Shown: positions 25,101-32,680 of the stretch, in pieces
Layout of the letters: every line of letters begins with the position of its first letter
How positions within the stretch are numbered: position 1 is the first letter of the stretch
Assembly: GCF_000381125.1 (NCBI RefSeq)
Contig: NZ_KB905929.1
Location: 1 to 64,000, forward strand
Source of the DNA: Caldimonas manganoxidans ATCC BAA-369
Lineage (GTDB): Bacteria; Pseudomonadota; Gammaproteobacteria; Burkholderiales; Burkholderiaceae_C
Direction of reading: 5' to 3'
DNA: 64,000 nucleotides
Translations under genes and position numbers: made by a program
Notes under the pieces: generated by a model
Databases searched by the model: none
What the model was told of the DNA's origin: nothing
What the model saw: only the letters and a program-made list of their open reading frames with translations

Positions 25101-27641
25101 GATGACCTCTTCGGCCAAATGGATGATTTCCAAAGGTGTTCCGACACGAGGTTCGGCAACGGAACCGAGTTTCCTCAAACTGTAGTAGATCCCGCGAAGT
25201 AGCACATACTCCAATCGAACCTTGGGCCAATAACACCACTCCAGATCGAACAGCTGATATTCGCTTCCGTGCCCAATGAAGTTGAAGGGGGTGGCATCGA
25301 GATATTGGCCATCCAAGTAGGATTGGCCGTTGATGTGATGAGTTTTTGAAGCCAAGTGCTCATATAGAGGTCGCATCCACTGTGCGATCAGTTCCGTATG
25401 CCACCCTGGTTGATTCATCACAGGTAGCAAACGGTTGAACAAAAGTTCACCCGGCAACAGCGGCTCATCCGCTTCGAATCGCATCCATGGCGTGGCCGAT
25501 GTGGGATTCAATAGACGCCGTCGTACGCGCAGCGCTCCTTCGACGCGATGGATCGCTACTTCTTTGGCCAGATGGCTGCGTCGAAGGCCGGAATATGTGT
25601 AGGCAATGTCTTCTTGGTCAACCGGAGGCAAAGGCGATGTAGAAGCGATCACGACGAACGCATTGGCCATGTCGCCCAAGAGGTCATTCTCGATCAAGGA
25701 TCGAAAGGCACATCCCTCGGAAAAAAGCGGGTCTCGGCCCGCGTTGTGGCCCACCGTATGGCATGCCGAAAGCAGGTTGTACAAGAGTTCGGCAGGCGCG
25801 CTCCGTGCGTTTTCGCTCAAAACCAAAAACGCTTTTCGGTGGTCTGGGAACGGGTAGTAGAACTTTTGATGTACCAACCCATGCTGATTCAATGCTCGAA
25901 TCAGCTCTCGTCGGCCAGGAGCCGTCAGCCGTCCGTCTTGGGTCAGGCCTTGGATGCCGGCAAAGTCCCAAGCCGAACCGGCTTGTGCCGCACCTGCCCA
26001 ATATCGAAGTCCAAGGCGGTTGTCGCTCATCAGGATCAGGCAACCACCGGGACGCAAGTGGCGCTGAGCCGTCTGGATGGCTGCGCTCAGTTGCGTCGCT
26101 GCACCTGGGTCGGCAATCAGTACCACGTCGTAGTCGTTACAGGTGGGGCCTGTGCTTGCGCGGGTGAGATCGGACGTGACAGACACGTTAGGAAGGTCCG
26201 CGCATCGAATTTCAGCCGCTTGCATCATCAACGGATGCGTTTCATAGGCTGTGACCTGGGCGCCAATTTCACCCATGAATCTGCTGCGGGTGCCAAAGCG
26301 TGCGCCGATCTCGAGCACTTTGCGTCCACGAAGCAACCTCTCGAGTGGACGCAAGGTGTTCGCACACGCAGAACCGAGACAGTGATCGATGGACGCGTCC
26401 AGGCACATTCTCGCGATGTCCTCTGAGGCCAATGAACGGTCATTGGTCGACTGCAGTGCGCTGAGAACACGTGCTTCGGTGCTCAAGGCGCTTGGCGCCG
26501 ACTCGTCACTTTCTTTAAGAGCACACGTGTCGGTATCAGGAGCGTCGCGTTCGAGAGCTTTCGAGTTGAAGTAAACCGAAGTGTCTGCAGGGCGTGTGTA
26601 CCGATAGCCATGCTGCTGCAGATACTGGTCGAGCAGTTGCTTGGCTCGCTGAGGGTCTTGCAGTTCGGTGGGAGTCAGCGGGTGTGTGTCGGGGCCGGCG
26701 AGAGCGTCGGGTTGAGCGGTCAGAGCGGCCAGCTTGTGCGCATATTCGTCGGAGATTTTCGGCTTGTGAACCAGTGCGTGATATAGCAGTGCGTAGAAAT
26801 GGTCCGAGGCGGCGGGGGTGAAAAAGCCTCCCTCGTGCCGCACGCGGCGCTCCAGCATCTCGCGTTGCCAACGAGCATCGTAGTATCCATCCCCGATGTA
26901 ACGAAAGTCGAAGCGGACTTCTTGGCCTGCGATGTAGGTGGCATAGTGAACGCGATGGGCTTGCGGAAATACGCGGTGCGCGTTCATCACGTAGGCCATC
27001 TCGACATCGGATGTCGTCAGCAGATCGATGTCACCATGGGCCTCAGATGTGTATGCATCTGGGAAGTGCTCAAAGTTGCGTAGGACGACATATGGGATGG
27101 TTTCGTTCAGCACGTGCAAGAGCTGTGTCAAGTCTTTCCATCCGGCGGCACCAACGAGGTCGACCGACATCTGTGCAATGCGACCGTTCCATTGCTTTGG
27201 CAATCGCTCGATCAACTCGCTCATTGCCATTCCGAACAGCAATGCAATGTCATGACGTGCTTCGGCCTCACTGTCGGTGGCGTGAATGCGGTGCCCGCCA
27301 CCGGTCCACTGTCGATAGCATTGCTTGGCATCGAAGGTGTTGACATTGACGATGCGCTTCCCTTTGGACGTTTCGCGCATCTCGTAGCGGGGATGGGGGT
27401 CGCGCAAGATCAACGCGAGGAACGGGCCGCGGCCACAATGGTCTTCTTTGAACGATCCTGGAGGCAGGTTTTGGCCGTAAAACCTACTGAAGTTTTCAGA
27501 GACCCTGTGCTTGCTCCATTGGACCTCGAAGGCGGCAAGAATCTGCATGCGGCGCCGCACATCGTCGATGATGCGTTGCTGCTTGGGGCGAGCATGCTCC
27601 CAAAGGATCATGAGATGGTGTTCGGCGGATTCTCGCGTCAT
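22155..27641 (-). CDS. Giant multidomain nucleotidyltransferase-like/methyltransferase/glycosyltransferase
   Basis: A protein of about 1,828 residues. In order: a nucleotidyltransferase-like region (EAHGDIDLLTT near 200); a class I SAM-methyltransferase with KVLEIGARFG near 438; a segment of unclear fold with GQYLDATPFNFIGHGSEYQLFDLEW near 770-800, reminiscent of lipopolysaccharide kinase-like or sugar-transfer modules; a degenerate GT2-like region near 965-1190; a full GT2 domain from PLVSIIIPTRDQ near 1208 with LLNNDTAI near 1297, GAKLLYPDG and DVDLCLK; and a GT4-like C-terminal part with RVGWAGGAGHAGD near 1660 and EYGICGYPVVCSD. The ATG at 27641 has GAGGA eight bases upstream; an in-frame ATG at 27674 lacks one. 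It lies between flhDC and the flagellins and its 5' part is visibly less G+C-rich. Flagellin glycosylation is the best inference; surface polysaccharide synthesis is the alternative. Confidence 0.85.
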   Translation of the reverse strand: MTRESAEHHLMILWEHARPKQQRIIDDVRRRMQILAAFEVQWSKHRVSENFSRFYGQNLPPGSFKEDHCGRGPFLALILRDPHPRYEMRETSKGKRIVNVNTFDAKQCYRQWTGGGHRIHATDSEAEARHDIALLFGMAMSELIERLPKQWNGRIAQMSVDLVGAAGWKDLTQLLHVLNETIPYVVLRNFEHFPDAYTSEAHGDIDLLTTSDVEMAYVMNAHRVFPQAHRVHYATYIAGQEVRFDFRYIGDGYYDARWQREMLERRVRHEGGFFTPAASDHFYALLYHALVHKPKISDEYAHKLAALTAQPDALAGPDTHPLTPTELQDPQRAKQLLDQYLQQHGYRYTRPADTSVYFNSKALERDAPDTDTCALKESDESAPSALSTEARVLSALQSTNDRSLASEDIARMCLDASIDHCLGSACANTLRPLERLLRGRKVLEIGARFGTRSRFMGEIGAQVTAYETHPLMMQAAEIRCADLPNVSVTSDLTRASTGPTCNDYDVVLIADPGAATQLSAAIQTAQRHLRPGGCLILMSDNRLGLRYWAGAAQAGSAWDFAGIQGLTQDGRLTAPGRRELIRALNQHGLVHQKFYYPFPDHRKAFLVLSENARSAPAELLYNLLSACHTVGHNAGRDPLFSEGCAFRSLIENDLLGDMANAFVVIASTSPLPPVDQEDIAYTYSGLRRSHLAKEVAIHRVEGALRVRRRLLNPTSATPWMRFEADEPLLPGELLFNRLLPVMNQPGWHTELIAQWMRPLYEHLASKTHHINGQSYLDGQYLDATPFNFIGHGSEYQLFDLEWCYWPKVRLEYVLLRGIYYSLRKLGSVAEPRVGTPLEIIHLAEEVIRLLTGEPCDARPLLAQEIELQAAVTGIKFSINGFYQTLPVRSHAKLPGGSCEQKGTAHQPLNQPPLRLPDQQSSAELGESDKNQHRPQTRPATLEQWLAARTLSPSQEAEISRRLAATSGTPPLAVFITAQAGAREALVATLHSLEQACRLGAKVEIHVVLDASIDATDLPGTPVVHFHAPGAEIHALNDAIRHSGCAWALRVQAGDLFTPNGLSILALELCEAKDCRAVYADLLYRSADGSLGAAFRPDFNLDLFLSFPAAMASHWCFHRAHFEALGGLDPDAGPAAEFDLLLRLIEKDGLTGLGHVHEPLLIGSPPLPIDVPQERAALLRHLRSRGYEFAQVHQDHPRLYRIEYGHASQPLVSIIIPTRDQLALLRRCVESLLEKTRYQNYELLIVDNQSATEEARQWLEGVASFGEDRIRVLRYDHPFNFSAMNNLAVEHARGEYLVLLNNDTAIIDPHWLDALLNHAQRPEVGAVGAKLLYPDGTIQHAGVVLGLRGPAEHPFAGEALDSPGTMQRLRVDQNYSAVTAACLMIRKSVYQEVGGMDEVDFKVSYNDVDLCLKVASAGYLNVWTPHALVMHEGSVSQKQLDPQAAEARRQRFVAEQDALYAKWMPIIANDPAYNRNLSLNDKGFSFESRVDLVWHPLSWRPAPIVLAHMADHWGCGHYRVIQPHEAMRRSGHIEGLLSDTMLLPAELARLDPDAIVLQRQLTEQQLESMRRMKAFSRAFKVYELDDYLPNLPIKSAYRKNIPKDAVKSLRQALGYVDRFVVSTDALAEAFEGLHPDIRVVKNKLPTAWWSDMKPRRRRGKKPRVGWAGGAGHAGDLALLIDVVKALAGEVEWVFFGLCPAEIVDVVDEVYKGVPIDQYPAMLAGLDLDLALAPLEHNQFNECKSNLRLLEYGICGYPVVCSDIRCYRDDELPVTRVKNRFKDWVEAIRMHTHDLDAAARAGDALREAVRSQWMLEGAALEEWKAAWTQP

Positions 27642-27793
27642 GACGTAGTTCCTCACGAAAGTGGGAGCGTTCATCCCCCGGCAGGGGCGGCACGGTTGCC
27701 ACTATAGGGATGGACGGCGCCCTGAGAAGAAGGAATAAACCGGTCATTGCCAGCTTCTCTCACGGGCTGGGGGGCAACCCGGCGGCACCTCGT

Positions 27794-27821
27794 TCAAGCG
27801 ATGGCACGTGAGTGCCGATAG
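27794..27821 (+). promoter_or_regulatory. Upstream sigma-28-like promoter of fliC1
   Basis: TCAA, 16 bases, GCCGATAG. The -10 matches seven of eight consensus positions, but the spacer is one base longer than in the other sites. It would produce a leader of about 300 bases. It may be an auxiliary start or inactive. Confidence 0.55.
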
Positions 27822-27894
27822 TCTGTAGAGATCAGGCCGGTGGATCCGCCTGATTGTGCGGAGAAGTTCCTTTTTCTCGTCCTTGACAAAGCCC

Positions 27895-27921
27895 TAAAGT
27901 TGTTGTGCAGCCTGTCGATAT
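27895..27921 (+). promoter_or_regulatory. Sigma-28 promoter of fliC1
   Basis: TAAA, 15 bases, GTCGATAT: the exact enteric -35, the exact spacer and a six-of-eight -10. Transcription would begin near 27928, about 208 bases before the flagellin start. Confidence 0.75.
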
Positions 27922-28135
27922 CTCCACTAACGGGCCCGAGCGATCGGCAACCCGTGGTCCGGGGACCAGCCGGCCGATGGTTCGACGAGGGGCACCTTCC
28001 TTCGATCGCATCTGAGGTGACTGCCGCCGGACGCAGCCAGCGTGAGCTGGCAAGGCCCAGCAGCCGCAAGGCGGCGGGGCTGAGGCAAAGCCGGCGTCCA
28101 TGCCGGGAGTCATCGACATTGAAGGAGCACACATC

Positions 28136-29071
28136 ATGGCTATGTCCATCAACACCAACGTCGTTTCGCTCAATGCGCAACGCAATCTTTCCAGCACGGC
28201 ATCGTCGCTGGCCACCTCGATGCAGCGTTTGTCCTCGGGGCTGCGTGTCAACAGTGCCAAGGACGACGCGGCTGGCCTGGCCATTGCCGAGCGCATGGGC
28301 GCCCAGGTGCGCGGCATGAACGTGGCGATCCGCAATGCCAACGACGGCATTTCGCTGGCGCAGACGGCCGAAGGCGCCCTGGGCAAGATCGGCGACATGC
28401 TGCAGCGCATGCGTGAGTTGGCCGTGCAGTCGCGCAACGCCACCAACAGTGATGGCGACCGCGCCAATCTGCAAAAGGAATTCACCGAGCTTCAAAACGA
28501 GATCGGCCGGGTGATCAAGTCGTCGAACTTCAATGGCAAGGCCTTGTTCGACTCCAACGCCACGGGTTATGAAGCCACGTTGTCGTTCCAGGTGGGGGCC
28601 AACACCAGTGCCAATGACCGCATCGATGTGACGTCAGCGGATCTCTCCGGCACGGCAGTCGAAGGCGGAACGATCACCAGCGCGTCGGCGGCGGATGAGG
28701 TGATGTCCACCGTGACGACCACGGCCGCGACCTCTGGCGCCAATGGGATTGCCATCGGCGGCTGGACGACCGCGCCCAGCGACGTGGGGGCTGAGATCGA
28801 CGAAGCGATCAACGTGATCGATCGTGCCCTGGAGGTCGTCAACGATCAGCGGGCCACCTTCGGTGCGGTGCAAAACCGCTTCGAAGCGGTGATCCAGACC
28901 CTGCAGGTCAGTGTGGAAAACCAAAGCGCTTCCCGCGGACGGATCTTGGATGCGGACTTCGCGGCCGAGACGGCCAATCTCTCGCGAGCGCAAATCTTGC
29001 AGCAGGCCGGCGTGGCCATGGTCTCGCAGGCCAATCAGCTGCCCCAGCAGGTCCTGTCGCTGCTGCGCTGA
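28136..29071 (+). CDS. fliC: Flagellin FliC, copy 1
   Basis: A short flagellin of 311 residues. The N-terminal D0/D1 region (INTNVVSLNAQRNL ... LSSGLRVNSAKDDAAGLAI) and C-terminal D1/D0 region (EAVIQTLQVSVENQSASRGRI, LQQAGVAMVSQANQLPQQV) are intact. The central surface domain is small and Thr/Ser/Ala-rich, which suits O-linked modification. The ATG at 28136 follows GAAGGAG by eight bases. Only the first is preceded by recognisable sigma-28 sites. A strong terminator follows. Copy 2 lies 205 bases downstream. Confidence 0.97.
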   Translation: MAMSINTNVVSLNAQRNLSSTASSLATSMQRLSSGLRVNSAKDDAAGLAIAERMGAQVRGMNVAIRNANDGISLAQTAEGALGKIGDMLQRMRELAVQSRNATNSDGDRANLQKEFTELQNEIGRVIKSSNFNGKALFDSNATGYEATLSFQVGANTSANDRIDVTSADLSGTAVEGGTITSASAADEVMSTVTTTAATSGANGIAIGGWTTAPSDVGAEIDEAINVIDRALEVVNDQRATFGAVQNRFEAVIQTLQVSVENQSASRGRILDADFAAETANLSRAQILQQAGVAMVSQANQLPQQVLSLLR

Positions 29072-29096
29072 TCCACGCTCGGCAGTTGGCTTCGCA

Positions 29097-29122
29097 GCCC
29101 GGCTTCGGCCGGGCATTTTTTT
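29097..29122 (+). terminator. Rho-independent terminator after fliC1
   Basis: A perfect seven-base-pair stem GCCCGGC/GCCGGGC closed by a TTCG tetraloop and followed by A then seven T. It lies 26 bases past the fliC1 stop, so fliC2 needs its own promoter or read-through. Confidence 0.9.
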
Positions 29123-29276
29123 GTCGATGCGGATCTGGATGCAGATCTGAGGCGCAAATGCCTTGCTTTTTCGAGATTCGGCGCGTGAGGCGCGGTCTCA
29201 CAATGATCCGAACCGAAATGGTGGAGCGCCGGCGCTCGAAGCCGGAGTCAGTCTTGATTCTTGAAGGAGAGCTGCC
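29123..29276 (+). other. fliC2 upstream region
   Basis: 154 bases between the fliC1 terminator and fliC2. It contains a small GATCTG/CAGATC hairpin (29132-29147) and the fliC2 ribosome site GAAGGAG just before the start. No site resembling the sigma-28 sites of the other late genes was found. Control of fliC2 is unresolved. Confidence 0.4.
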
Positions 29277-30215
29277 ATGCCTCAGACCATCAACACCAAT
29301 GTGGTTTCGCTCAACGCGCAGCGCAACCTCAATGCCTCTCAGTCCTCGTTGGCCACGGCCATGCAGCGCCTGTCATCCGGGCTGCGGGTCAACAGCGCCA
29401 AAGACGATGCCGCCGGCTTGGCGATTGCCGAGCGCATGAACACCCAAATCAAGGGCATGAACGTGGCGATCCGCAATGCCAACGACGGCATTTCGCTGGC
29501 GCAGACGGCCGAAGGCGCCTTGGGCAAGATGGGGGACATGCTGCAGCGCATGCGCGAGCTGGCCGTGCAGTCGCGCAACGCCACCAATAGCATTGGCGAC
29601 CGGGCCAATCTGCAAAAAGAATTCCAGGAACTGCAGGAAGAGATTTTCCGTACCGTGAAATCGTCACGGTTCAATGGCAAATCCTTGTTCGATGGGACGG
29701 ATGCCACCTTCGAGGCGACCTTGAGCTTTCAAGTGGGCGCCAACACCACGGCCAACGATCGCATCGATGTCGATTCGGTCAATTTGTCTGGCACGCCAGC
29801 CGAGGGCAGCACGATCACCAGCGCATCGGCGGCAGCCGACGTGCTCGCCACGGTCACGACCACGGCAGCGACCTCGGGGGCCAACGGCATTGCGATCGGC
29901 GGCTGGACCACGGCGCCGACCGATCCTGGGGCCGAAATCGACGAAGCCATCAACGTGATCGATCGGGCGCTGGACGTGGTCAATGATTTGAGAGCCACCT
30001 TTGGTGCGGCGCAGAACCGTTTCGAAAGCGTGATCGCCAACTTGCAGGTGGCTGCAGAGAACCAGTCCGCCGCGCGAGGTCGCATCATGGATGCCGACTT
30101 CGCTGCCGAGACGTCGGAGCTGTCGCGAGCGCAGATCTTGCAGCAAGCCGGCACGGCCATGGTGGCGCAGGCCAACCAGCTGCCACAACAGGTGCTTTCG
30201 TTGCTGCAACGTTAA
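29277..30215 (+). CDS. fliC: Flagellin FliC, copy 2
   Basis: A 312-residue flagellin paralogue. Its ends are nearly identical to copy 1 (INTNVVSLNAQRNL, LSSGLRVNSAKDDAAGLAIAER; C-terminus LQQAGTAMVAQANQLPQQV). A 66-base stretch is identical in both genes (28313-28378 and 29454-29519). Differences cluster in residues 50-60, 110-150 and parts of the centre. The central domain is equally short. A local tandem duplication is the simplest origin. No sigma-28 site was found upstream. Confidence 0.97.
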   Translation: MPQTINTNVVSLNAQRNLNASQSSLATAMQRLSSGLRVNSAKDDAAGLAIAERMNTQIKGMNVAIRNANDGISLAQTAEGALGKMGDMLQRMRELAVQSRNATNSIGDRANLQKEFQELQEEIFRTVKSSRFNGKSLFDGTDATFEATLSFQVGANTTANDRIDVDSVNLSGTPAEGSTITSASAAADVLATVTTTAATSGANGIAIGGWTTAPTDPGAEIDEAINVIDRALDVVNDLRATFGAAQNRFESVIANLQVAAENQSAARGRIMDADFAAETSELSRAQILQQAGTAMVAQANQLPQQVLSLLQR

Positions 30216-30225
30216 AGAGTACCGT

Positions 30226-30252
30226 TCAAGTCCGTCCGCGAGCGGCCGATAA
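30226..30252 (+). promoter_or_regulatory. Sigma-28 promoter of fliD
   Basis: TCAA, 15 bases, GCCGATAA: the -10 is a perfect consensus match. It begins 11 bases past the fliC2 stop and would start transcription about 55 bases before fliD. It is the best sigma-28 site in the window. Confidence 0.88.
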
Positions 30253-30314
30253 TCTGAGCGACGCAGCGTGCGACCGCAAGCCGCGCGCTGCGGTCCCGAT
30301 CAGGAGTGTGACCG

Positions 30315-31703
30315 ATGGCGACGATTTCGTCTCCAGGGATAGGCAGCGGCTTGGACGTGCAGGGCATCGTGTCCCAGCTCGTCGCGCTCGAACGTCGGCC
30401 GATCGACTTGCTCAAGCAACAGGCGTCCAAGCTGTCGACGCAGTTGTCGTCGTTCGGTCTGTTGCAAAGCTATGTGAGCAACCTGCAATCGGCCGCCACG
30501 CAGCTGACGCGTGCCAGCCTTTGGAGCCAGACCGCCGCGACATCCTCGGATACTACCGCCGTCAGCGTCACGGCCTCGGCCGCTGCGGCCTCCGGCAGCT
30601 ACAACGTCGAGGTGATGCAGCTGGCCAGGGCGCAGTCGCTGGCCTCGTCGGCCTACGCGGACAGCTCGGTCGTCCTGGGCCAAGGGACACTGACCTTCAC
30701 CAAAGGCGATGGCAGCACGGCCAGCGTGACGATCGGCCCGACGGACACCACGCTGGCGGGCATTCGCGACCGCATCAATGCGGCTGCAGTCGGCGTCAGT
30801 GCGTCCATCGTGCGAGATGCCTCAGGGGCACGCCTGGTCTTGACCTCCTCGGCCACCGGGCTGGATGCGGCGGTCACACGGATCGACGTGAGCGGAGATC
30901 CAGGCTTGCAAGCCTTGGCGTACGAGGCCGGTGTGCCCGGCGCAGTGCAGGAAACGCAAGCGGCCCGTAACGCGCTGGCTCGCATCAACGGGCTGGACAT
31001 CGAATCCGTTTCCAACACTCTCAATGGCGTGGTCGATGGATTGACGCTCACGCTGTCGCGAACCACCACGTCGGCGGTGGAGGTGCAAGTGTCGGCCGAT
31101 GACCAGGCCGTGAAGAAGGCGGTGCAGGATTTCGTCAATGCCTACAACGACCTCAGCCGCTTTCTGGCCAAGGAAACCGCCTATGACGAAGCCACCAAGA
31201 AGGCGGGGTCTTTGCAGGGCGACCGCACTGCCGTGGGCTTGGTGACCCAACTGCGCACTTTGGTGTCTCAGTCCTCGGCGGCGTCGAGCGTGTTTGCCAC
31301 ATTGTCCAGCGTTGGCGTGGAGATGCAGCGTGATGGCACGCTGACACTGAAGGAGTCTCGCTTCAGCGAGGCGCTCAATCAGCGCAGCGAATTGGCGGCA
31401 GCGTTCAGCCGGTCGGATTCGCTGGATCCGAGCTTGAACGGCTTTGGCGAGCGCTTCCGTTTGTTGACCAATGCGATCGTGGGGACCGAGGGCTTATTGA
31501 CCGCGCGCACGGCAGGCTTGCGAGAGACCATTCGGCGCAATGAACAGCAACAAGCGCGCTATGAAGACCGAGTGGCTTTGGTGGAGCAGCGGCTGTTGCG
31601 CCAGTACCAGGCGCTGGACGCCAGCCTTGGCCAACTCAATAGCCTGAGCAATTATGTGAGTCAGCAAATGAGCGCGATCAACAATTGGAACAAGTCCAAG
31701 TGA
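30315..31703 (+). CDS. fliD: Filament cap protein FliD
   Basis: A 462-residue filament cap (HAP2). The N-terminal coiled coil (SSPGIGSGLDVQGIVSQLVALERRPIDLLKQQ), Ala/Ser/Thr-rich central domains and C-terminal coiled coil (RYEDRVALVEQRLLRQYQALDASLGQLNSLSNYVSQQ) match the family. It caps the growing filament and folds incoming flagellin. It is expressed from its own sigma-28 site. Confidence 0.97.
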   Translation: MATISSPGIGSGLDVQGIVSQLVALERRPIDLLKQQASKLSTQLSSFGLLQSYVSNLQSAATQLTRASLWSQTAATSSDTTAVSVTASAAAASGSYNVEVMQLARAQSLASSAYADSSVVLGQGTLTFTKGDGSTASVTIGPTDTTLAGIRDRINAAAVGVSASIVRDASGARLVLTSSATGLDAAVTRIDVSGDPGLQALAYEAGVPGAVQETQAARNALARINGLDIESVSNTLNGVVDGLTLTLSRTTTSAVEVQVSADDQAVKKAVQDFVNAYNDLSRFLAKETAYDEATKKAGSLQGDRTAVGLVTQLRTLVSQSSAASSVFATLSSVGVEMQRDGTLTLKESRFSEALNQRSELAAAFSRSDSLDPSLNGFGERFRLLTNAIVGTEGLLTARTAGLRETIRRNEQQQARYEDRVALVEQRLLRQYQALDASLGQLNSLSNYVSQQMSAINNWNKSK

Positions 31704-31735
31704 GGCCGCGCGCTGCGTGGCACCGCTCAGCATGG

Positions 31736-31754
31736 GGGCCTGCATTGCAGGCCC
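31736..31754 (+). terminator. Hairpin after fliD
   Basis: A perfect eight-base-pair stem GGGCCTGC/GCAGGCCC with a three-base ATT loop, 32 bases past the fliD stop. No good T-run follows, so it is a weak or rho-assisted terminator or a message-stabilising hairpin. Confidence 0.5.
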
Positions 31755-31795
31755 TTCGTGTATTCGTGGGAAGGGGGGAAGGGTTCATTCTGATC

Positions 31796-31822
31796 TCAAG
31801 TGGGGCTTGCAGTGGTCGATAT
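31796..31822 (+). promoter_or_regulatory. Sigma-28 promoter of fliS-fliT
   Basis: TCAA, 15 bases, GTCGATAT. It is identical in its key bases to the motA site. Transcription would start about 30 bases before fliS. Confidence 0.75.
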
Positions 31823-31851
31823 CACGGTCAAGACATCCATCACAGCGAGCA

Positions 31852-32259
31852 ATGACCATGTTTGCACCCTTCCGAAGCCAAGCCACGGCCTACGGTCATG
31901 TCCAAGTCGAAACCGGTGTAGCCGCAGCCGACCCGCACAAACTGGTGGAGATGCTGTATGACGGAGCGCTGGACGCGATCGCACGGGCCCGCGGCGCCTT
32001 GGCTCGCGGGGATATCGAAGGCAAGTGCCAAGCCATTGGCCAAGCCGTGCGCATCATCGAGGAAGGTCTGCGCAGCGCCTTGAATCGCAAAGACGGTGGC
32101 GAGTTGGCCGAGAACCTGAATCAGACCTACCTGTATCTGACGACCCGGCTGACGCAGGCCAACTTGCACAACGACGACGCTGCTTTGCAGGAATGCATCA
32201 GACTGCTGTCACCGATTCGGGATGCCTGGGTGGCCATCAGGTCGTCGATCAAGTCATGA
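31852..32259 (+). CDS. fliS: Flagellin export chaperone FliS
   Basis: A 135-residue four-helix chaperone that binds the flagellin C-terminus. Family signature: YGHVQVETGVAAADPHKLVEMLYDGALDAI, then LEEGLRSAL-like IIEEGLRSALNRKDGGELAENLNQTYLYL. A second in-frame ATG two codons later (31858) has better spacing to the GCGAG at 31845-31849 and may be the true start. Confidence 0.96.
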   Translation: MTMFAPFRSQATAYGHVQVETGVAAADPHKLVEMLYDGALDAIARARGALARGDIEGKCQAIGQAVRIIEEGLRSALNRKDGGELAENLNQTYLYLTTRLTQANLHNDDAALQECIRLLSPIRDAWVAIRSSIKS

Positions 32260-32324
32260 ACCGAGTGCTGCGATCGATGTGGTCCGAGTCGTTCACGAAC
32301 ATTTCCCTTGCACCGGAGCCTTCC

Positions 32325-32627
32325 ATGGATGACAACGCGCTGCTGGACTGCTACGAGGCCATCGAGCGCGCCAGTCAGGAGATGCTCGAAGCGGCGCGAC
32401 GTGGCGATTGGGACCGGGTGGTACACCTCGAAGGTGCCTGCGCCGTGCTGATCTCGCGCCTGAAGCAGGCTGCCGTCGGACGACAACTCGATCCAGAGCA
32501 GGCACGCGCCAAGCACCGCATGATGATGCGCATCCTGCACAATGACGCACAGATTCGCCAATTGGCCGAGCCCTGGTTGGATGACCTGGATCGACTGTTG
32601 GCTGCTTCGCCGCGTACACTGCATTGA
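32325..32627 (+). CDS. fliT: FliT-like flagellar chaperone
   Basis: A 100-residue helical protein directly after fliS (LLDCYEAIERASQEMLEAARRGDWDRVVHLEGACAVLISRLKQ ... MMMRILHNDAQIRQLAEPWLDDLDRLL). Position, size and the pattern of an N-terminal helix with GDWDRVVHLE fit FliT, the FliD chaperone that can also inhibit FlhDC in enterics. The ATG at 32325 follows GGAG by six bases; an in-frame ATG at 32256 overlaps the fliS stop and would give a longer N-terminus. Sequence conservation is low in this family, hence moderate confidence. Confidence 0.85.
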   Translation: MDDNALLDCYEAIERASQEMLEAARRGDWDRVVHLEGACAVLISRLKQAAVGRQLDPEQARAKHRMMMRILHNDAQIRQLAEPWLDDLDRLLAASPRTLH

Positions 32628-32680
32628 GCGCGCCGGCCTCGGTGCCACCGGAGGCCGCGGGCGCGCCACGGGAGCTTGCC

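Larger units (their letters stand above)
27675..28135 (+). other. 461-base control and leader region before fliC1
   Basis: No gene is supported here. It holds two sigma-28-type sites (27794-27821 and 27895-27921) and then about 210 bases of transcribed leader with compact hairpins. These are TGGTC/GACCA at 27955-27968; GCCAGC-GTGA-GCTGGC at 28036-28051, with a GNRA-type loop; GCCGC/GCGGC at 28063-28075; and CCGGC/GCCGG at 28091-28106. The fliC1 ribosome site GAAGGAG is at 28121-28127. The start of the divergent glycosyltransferase gene lies at the left end. Confidence 0.6.

Noticed and set aside
22155-27641. Considered a prophage or mobile element because of lower G+C
   Set aside because: No integrase, transposase, terminal repeats or tRNA attachment site is present. 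The gene is a single intact enzyme with a function that fits the neighbouring flagellins.
29160-29230. ACCGAAAT near 29210 as a possible sigma-28 -10 for fliC2
   Set aside because: Only five of eight positions match and no acceptable -35 is present at the right distance.
30653-31250. Minus-strand frames opposite fliD
   Set aside because: They are out-of-phase readings of a well-supported fliD gene, with no start context.
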